A stretch of 9,333 bases of DNA from an uncultured Selenomonadales bacterium (GTDB lineage: Bacteria; Bacillota_C; Negativicutes; Selenomonadales; Selenomonadaceae), in assembly GCA_937916025.1 (NCBI GenBank), contig CALGGX010000386.1:1-9333 (forward strand). Direction: 5' to 3'. A program made the position numbers and the translations under genes. Under the pieces are notes generated by a model, which ran no database searches, was not told the origin of the DNA, and saw only the letters and a program-made list of their open reading frames with translations. This document shows, in pieces, positions 6,124 to 9,333 of this stretch. Numbering within the stretch: the stretch's first letter is position 1; each line of letters begins with the position of its first letter.

Positions 6124-6759
6124 TTACAAAAAAATGTGTATGATGCTTTCAAACAGATGAAGGATGGCGCGTTGCATCGGCACGAAGATCATGCCGAGAA
6201 TCGGCGTCATCAAAAAGATGATCAGGATGATGAAACTGTAGCGTTCGAGCTCGCGATATCGGACGGCAAGTTCGTACGGGAGAAGATTGCGCAGGATTTG
6301 CGAGCCGTCGAGCGGCGGGATCGGCAACATGTTGAAGATCGCGAAGTTGATGTTGTAGATCAAAATCAACGAAAAGACCGTGCTCATTCCCGTCGACATA
6401 TGAACGCCGGCTTTGACGATGAGCACCATCACGATCAGCGCGAGAAATGCCGTCAGCAAATTCGCGGCGGGACCTGCCACGGAGACGAGAATGTCGTCGC
6501 GGCGCGGATTTTTGAAGTTGTTCGGATTGATCATGACCGGTTTCGCCCAGCCGAATCGGACGAGGAACAGCATCAGCAAGCCGAAGGGATCGATGTGCGC
6601 GGCGGGATTGAGCGTCAAGCGCCCCATCATTCGCGGCGTGAAGTCTCCGAGCCACACGGCGACTCGCGCATGCGCGTACTCATGCACCGTCATTGCGATA
6701 ACCAGTCCCGGCAGTCCCGCGATCACTCCCATCAGGAAGCCGCCAAGATCATCAAACAT
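6124..6759 (-). CDS. Site-2 protease family (M50) membrane metalloprotease
   Basis: This intramembrane zinc protease homologue is 211 residues from the chosen start. The HExxH motif HEYAH (His20, Glu21, His24 in this numbering) lies in the first hydrophobic segment. Further family marks are NPAAHIDPFG, VSVAGPAANLL and the second metal-site motif NMLPIPPLDGSQIL, whose Asp would be the third zinc ligand. About five to six hydrophobic segments are visible and there is no PDZ or CBS domain, so it resembles the short YwhC-like group rather than RseP. Substrates of this short group are mostly unknown. The open frame allows a GTG at 6768, but that codon lies within the ribosome binding site GAGGAGTG (6773-6766); the ATG at 6759, 6 nt downstream, is preferred. 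It overlaps the end of the Nudix gene by 8 bp and precedes uppP. A link to envelope stress signalling is speculation. Confidence 0.93.
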   Translation of the reverse strand: MFDDLGGFLMGVIAGLPGLVIAMTVHEYAHARVAVWLGDFTPRMMGRLTLNPAAHIDPFGLLMLFLVRFGWAKPVMINPNNFKNPRRDDILVSVAGPAANLLTAFLALIVMVLIVKAGVHMSTGMSTVFSLILIYNINFAIFNMLPIPPLDGSQILRNLLPYELAVRYRELERYSFIILIIFLMTPILGMIFVPMQRAILHLFESIIHIFL

Positions 6760-7300
6760 TCGTTTCACTCCTCAAAAGCAGGATCGCGATTGCGGTTTTG
6801 ACGTCTTTAATTTCGCCGCGCCGAACCATCTCGAATGCTTTCTCGAGCGGAACCTTGACGCAATTGATGAACTCGTCGTCATCGGGATGTTGCTTGCCGG
6901 AATGCAATCCGCTCGCGGCGTAGATATGAATCACTTCATTGGAGAAGCCGACGGTCGTTTCAATCGTCGTGAGTTTCCAAATCTTTTCCGCCGTGTAGCC
7001 GGTCTCTTCCGACAACTCGCGTTCCGCGCATTTGATCGGATCTTCGCCCGGAAGATCGAGTTTGCCGGCAGGTACTTCGAGCGTCACTCGCCCGACCGGA
7101 TACCGATACTGCCGCACGAAGATCACATTGCCGTCCGGCAACAGCGGAATCACTGCCGAAGCTCCCGGGTGTTTGATCCACTCTCGAATTGCTTCGTGCC
7201 CGTTCGGCAACTGAACCTTGTCGCGTTTGACATGCAACAGCACACCGTCGAAAACGTCCTCGCTCGACAATTTTTTTTCAATCAGATTTTCATCGGACAT
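6752..7300 (-). CDS. Nudix hydrolase, ADP-ribose pyrophosphatase type
   Basis: The protein of 182 residues probably hydrolyses ADP-ribose or a similar nucleoside diphosphate sugar to AMP and a sugar phosphate, a cytoplasmic house-cleaning reaction. The Nudix box is intact: EVPAGKLDLPGED then AERELSEETGY, with the metal-binding REXXEE core at residues 94-99. One more residue than the strict GX5E spacing separates the Gly and first Glu, as in some ADP-ribose pyrophosphatases. The preceding VRQYRYPVG and EVPAG are typical of that subfamily, which favours ADP-ribose over other Nudix substrates. The ATG at 7300 has GGAG at 7314-7311, 10 nt away; a TTG one codon upstream at 7303 is possible. It is the first gene of the eight-gene operon, just after the recN terminator. 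Confidence 0.93.
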   Translation of the reverse strand: MSDENLIEKKLSSEDVFDGVLLHVKRDKVQLPNGHEAIREWIKHPGASAVIPLLPDGNVIFVRQYRYPVGRVTLEVPAGKLDLPGEDPIKCAERELSEETGYTAEKIWKLTTIETTVGFSNEVIHIYAASGLHSGKQHPDDDEFINCVKVPLEKAFEMVRRGEIKDVKTAIAILLLRSETNV

Positions 7301-7332
7301 CAATCGTTCACTCCGTTCAGTTTTTTGACTGC

Positions 7333-7365
7333 CTGTAGTTTACAGTTTATGAAGATAAAATGCAA
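7333..7365 (-). promoter_or_regulatory. Possible promoter with overlapping small dyad, head of the eight-gene operon
   Basis: On the minus strand TTGCAT (7365-7360) and TAAACT (7342-7337) are 17 bp apart, a plausible but weak -35/-10 pair. The dyad CTGTA-AAC-TACAG (7345-7333) covers the -10 hexamer and could be a repressor site. It is the only gap long enough to hold a promoter between recN and the Nudix gene. Promoter identity is inferred by eye only. Confidence 0.35.
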
Positions 7366-7399
7366 TAAAAAATAAGCCGCGCGGCGAATTTTGCACGGC
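7364..7399 (-). terminator. Intrinsic terminator after recN
   Basis: On the minus strand GCCGTGC (7399-7393) pairs with GCGCGGC (7382-7376), a 7-bp GC-rich stem with one G-U pair and a 10-nt loop. It is followed directly by TTATTTTTTATT. It begins 3 nt after the recN stop codon, as expected for the end of the pyrE-recN unit. Confidence 0.75.
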
Positions 7400-7402
7400 A
7401 AT

Positions 7403-9097
7403 TTATTTTTTGAAGGCGATTTTTTTTGCGGCGGCGGCTTGCAACATGGCTTTTGCGTTTGCGATCGACTCGCGATTGGCGTCGTTGCCGGAAGCCATTC
7501 GCGCGATCTCTCGAATGCGCTCGGCGAGATCCAATTTCCGAACCGCCGTGGAAGTCGTCACGCCGTCGGAAGTTTTTTCGATCGAAACATGTACGTCCGC
7601 CATGCATGCGATTTGCGGCAAATGCGTAATGCACAATACTTGACGCGAGTGCGCGACTTTTGCTATGCACTCGGCGACTGCTCCGGCAGTCACGCCGCCG
7701 AGTCCTGTATCGATCTCGTCAAAGATCATCGACGCCGGAGACTCATCCCGTCCTGCCGACGCCGCTTTGATCGCGAGCGCGACGCGAGACAATTCGCCGC
7801 CCGAGATGATTTTCGACAGCGGCTTCGGCTCGACGCCTATGTTTGCGCTGAAGAGCATGTCAAGCTCGTCAATGCCGCGCTCGGTCAGATGCTTGCCCGG
7901 CTCGACCGTCAACAAAAATCTCGTCCGCTCGATGAACAGCTGTTTCAATTCCCGCTCGACTGCCGCCGAGATCACTTCCGCATTTTGTTGCCGAACTTTT
8001 GTCAAAGCGACGGCGCGTTTTCGAGCTTGCGTCTCGAGTTTTGCAATGCGCTGCTCGGCGGCGGCGGAGTCTTCTTCAAAATTCTCGATCGCCGAAATCT
8101 CTGCGCGGACTTTGTCGAGATAGTTTAAAACGTCTTCGATCCCCGGACCGTACTTTTTTTTCATGCGATTGATGATCTCGAGCCGCTCCTGCAATTGATC
8201 CAACTTCTCGGGCGAGAACTCGAGCTTTTCTCCGTAGGAACAAATTTCGGAAAAGACTTCCTGCAACAGAATGAAAGACTCCTCGAGCATTTTTGCGGCG
8301 TTGTCGAGCGAGTCGTCGAAACGTCCGATATCTTCGAGATTTTTCCGAACACGCGCGACCGCCGTCAACACGTCAAACTGCTCGCCGCCGCTGAGCAACT
8401 CGCACGCTTCTTCGATGTGTTGAGCAATCCGCTCGGCATGCGCCAATCGCCGAATATCCGCTTCCAATTTCTGATCTTCATCGGGCTCGGGCGCGGCGTC
8501 GACGATCTCTTTTTCCTGCCATCGAAGCATGTCGAGCCGCTGCGCATTTTGTTGCGCCGTCATTTTTTTGTCTTCGAGGAGTTTTTTCTGCGATTGCAAT
8601 GTATGGAAGAGCTTTTGAAAATCCTCGAGCGCGGTTTGCGCTTCCGGCGAGCCGTCGACGAGATTGTAAATCGCATCGTCATGAAGGAGCGCGAGATTTT
8701 CATTCTGCCCGTGCACGTCGACGAGCGCATCGCCCAGTCGTTTCAGCGAAGCGAGAGTGCAATGCGAGCCGTTGACGATGATTGCGCTTTTGGAATTTCG
8801 AGCGACTCGCCGCGCGATGATCAATTGATCGTCCTCAATGTCGATGCCGAGCTCTGCTGAAATCTCGCGAGCTTTGTCGTCGGGCGTCAACAAAAAAACA
8901 GCCTCGACGCGAAGCTGCTCGCAACCGCTTCGGATTAAACCGGCGGACGCGCGTCTTCCGAGCACTGTTCCGAGGGCTTCAATCAGAATTGATTTGCCCG
9001 CACCGGTTTCGCCGGTTAATATGTTGAGTCCGTCGCCGAACTCTATCTCTGCCTTTTCAATGAGCGCGAAATTCCAAACACTTAGCGTTTTCAGCAT
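7403..9097 (-). CDS. recN: DNA repair protein RecN
   Basis: RecN is an SMC-like ATPase that acts early in double-strand break repair by recombination, gathering or holding DNA ends in the cytoplasm. The protein is 564 residues, normal for the family, and complete. The N-terminal ATPase half has Walker A GETGAGKS (29-36) and the family stretch DVHGQNENLALL (127-138; the middle His is often seen where Asn stands here). A helical coiled-coil middle region runs about 155-380. The C-terminal half has the ABC signature ISGGELSR (431-438), Walker B SMIFDEIDTGLGG (456-468) and HLPQIA (492-497). The ATG at 9097 follows the pyrE TAA with no gap; there is no strong ribosome binding site, so translation is probably coupled to pyrE. 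I see no LexA-type box just before it, as the start abuts pyrE. A terminator follows. Confidence 0.97.
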   Translation of the reverse strand: MLKTLSVWNFALIEKAEIEFGDGLNILTGETGAGKSILIEALGTVLGRRASAGLIRSGCEQLRVEAVFLLTPDDKAREISAELGIDIEDDQLIIARRVARNSKSAIIVNGSHCTLASLKRLGDALVDVHGQNENLALLHDDAIYNLVDGSPEAQTALEDFQKLFHTLQSQKKLLEDKKMTAQQNAQRLDMLRWQEKEIVDAAPEPDEDQKLEADIRRLAHAERIAQHIEEACELLSGGEQFDVLTAVARVRKNLEDIGRFDDSLDNAAKMLEESFILLQEVFSEICSYGEKLEFSPEKLDQLQERLEIINRMKKKYGPGIEDVLNYLDKVRAEISAIENFEEDSAAAEQRIAKLETQARKRAVALTKVRQQNAEVISAAVERELKQLFIERTRFLLTVEPGKHLTERGIDELDMLFSANIGVEPKPLSKIISGGELSRVALAIKAASAGRDESPASMIFDEIDTGLGGVTAGAVAECIAKVAHSRQVLCITHLPQIACMADVHVSIEKTSDGVTTSTAVRKLDLAERIREIARMASGNDANRESIANAKAMLQAAAAKKIAFKK

Positions 9098-9333
9098 TTA
9101 TTTTTTACCGGTCGAGCCGCGTTTTGTTATGGGAACGTTTGATTTGCAGAGCGGGCATTCGGACGGCTGATACGTTTCGACATTCATATGAAGCAACGCG
9201 GTCGAGGGCACATCGCCGAAGGAAACTTTTCCTCCCGAGCGATCGACGAGCATCGATACGGCGATCGGATTGCCGCCGAACGCGCGCACGACTTCGATCA
9301 CTTCTTTGATCGAGCCGCCGGTCGTCACGATGT
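9098..9333 (-). CDS. pyrE: Orotate phosphoribosyltransferase, C-terminal part (5' end outside window)
   Basis: PyrE joins orotate and PRPP to give orotidine 5'-monophosphate in pyrimidine synthesis. Only the last 78 residues are in the window. The frame enters inside the PRPP-binding loop, IVTTGGS, the end of the family motif that normally reads EDVVTTGGS; the preceding Asp is outside or split by the edge. It continues with VVRAFGGNPIAVSMLVDRSGG, typical of the phosphoribosyltransferase fold, and ends with ECPLCKSNVPITKRGS, the CPLC tail found in the longer Firmicutes/cyanobacterial type of PyrE. A GTG near the edge is an internal Val codon, not a start. The TAA stop directly abuts the recN ATG, so the two genes form one unit. 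Confidence 0.93.
   Translation of the reverse strand, partial: IVTTGGSIKEVIEVVRAFGGNPIAVSMLVDRSGGKVSFGDVPSTALLHMNVETYQPSECPLCKSNVPITKRGSTGKK

Noticed and set aside
6766..6768. GTG as start of the M50 protease gene
   Set aside because: The GTG is part of the GAGGAGTG ribosome binding site itself; the ATG at 6759 has proper spacing.
6136..6801. 221-codon plus-strand open frame opposite the M50 protease gene
   Set aside because: Antisense shadow made of Asp/His/Arg-rich sequence mirroring hydrophobic codons of the membrane protein; no ribosome binding site.
7305..7320. GAAC-n5-GAAC near the Nudix start as a LexA-like box
   Set aside because: The two GAAC elements are direct, not inverted, repeats and flank the ribosome binding site, so they do not fit the Firmicutes LexA site.
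7376..7385. GCCGCGCGGC as a separate 10-bp palindrome or operator
   Set aside because: It is better explained as the descending arm of the recN terminator, where its GCGCGGC pairs with GCCGTGC upstream.
7391..8128. 245-codon plus-strand open frame opposite recN
   Set aside because: Antisense to the conserved C-terminal ATPase half of RecN; the product is Arg/Cys-rich and unlike any family I know.

Overview
The window looks like chromosomal core-genome DNA from a bacterium of the Negativicutes (diderm Firmicutes), although the lineage is an inference. The clues are the gene set (an AAGGAGTGA-type ribosome binding site before several genes, a low-overlap compact operon, and an uncharacterised radical SAM family that I associate from memory with Selenomonas/Veillonella-type genomes), mid-range GC and Firmicutes-like forms of RecN, PyrE and the two-component proteins. 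I see no phage, IS, tRNA, rRNA or CRISPR features.

Layout: the left edge holds the 3' end of hisD (+ strand, 1-584). Everything else coding is on the minus strand. Reading right to left, the 3' end of pyrE (9333-9098) is followed directly by recN (9097-7403), which ends at a credible intrinsic terminator (7399-7364). A new transcription unit then starts in the 102-bp gap. It holds a Nudix hydrolase of ADP-ribose pyrophosphatase type, a site-2 (M50) metalloprotease, undecaprenyl-diphosphatase (uppP/bacA), a YjbR-domain protein with an extra N-terminal domain, peptidyl-tRNA hydrolase (pth), an uncharacterised radical SAM enzyme, an OmpR-type response regulator and a sensor histidine kinase. These eight genes overlap or are separated by at most 43 bp, so they very probably form one operon of about 6.6 kb. 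It mixes envelope functions (lipid carrier recycling, membrane protease, two-component sensing) with housekeeping (Pth, Nudix).

The most striking non-gene element lies between the convergent ends of hisD and the kinase gene (569-684). It is two arrays of a 7-bp repeat (AATTCGT-like) in opposite orientation. They pair in exact heptad register into a roughly 42-bp imperfect hairpin, and both flanking genes read into it and take their stop codons from it. Smaller observations are a 26-bp near-perfect palindrome between the regulator and kinase genes, a Pth with His in place of the usual Asn of the GGHNG motif, a histidine kinase without a full HAMP domain, and a small dyad on a possible promoter at the head of the operon.
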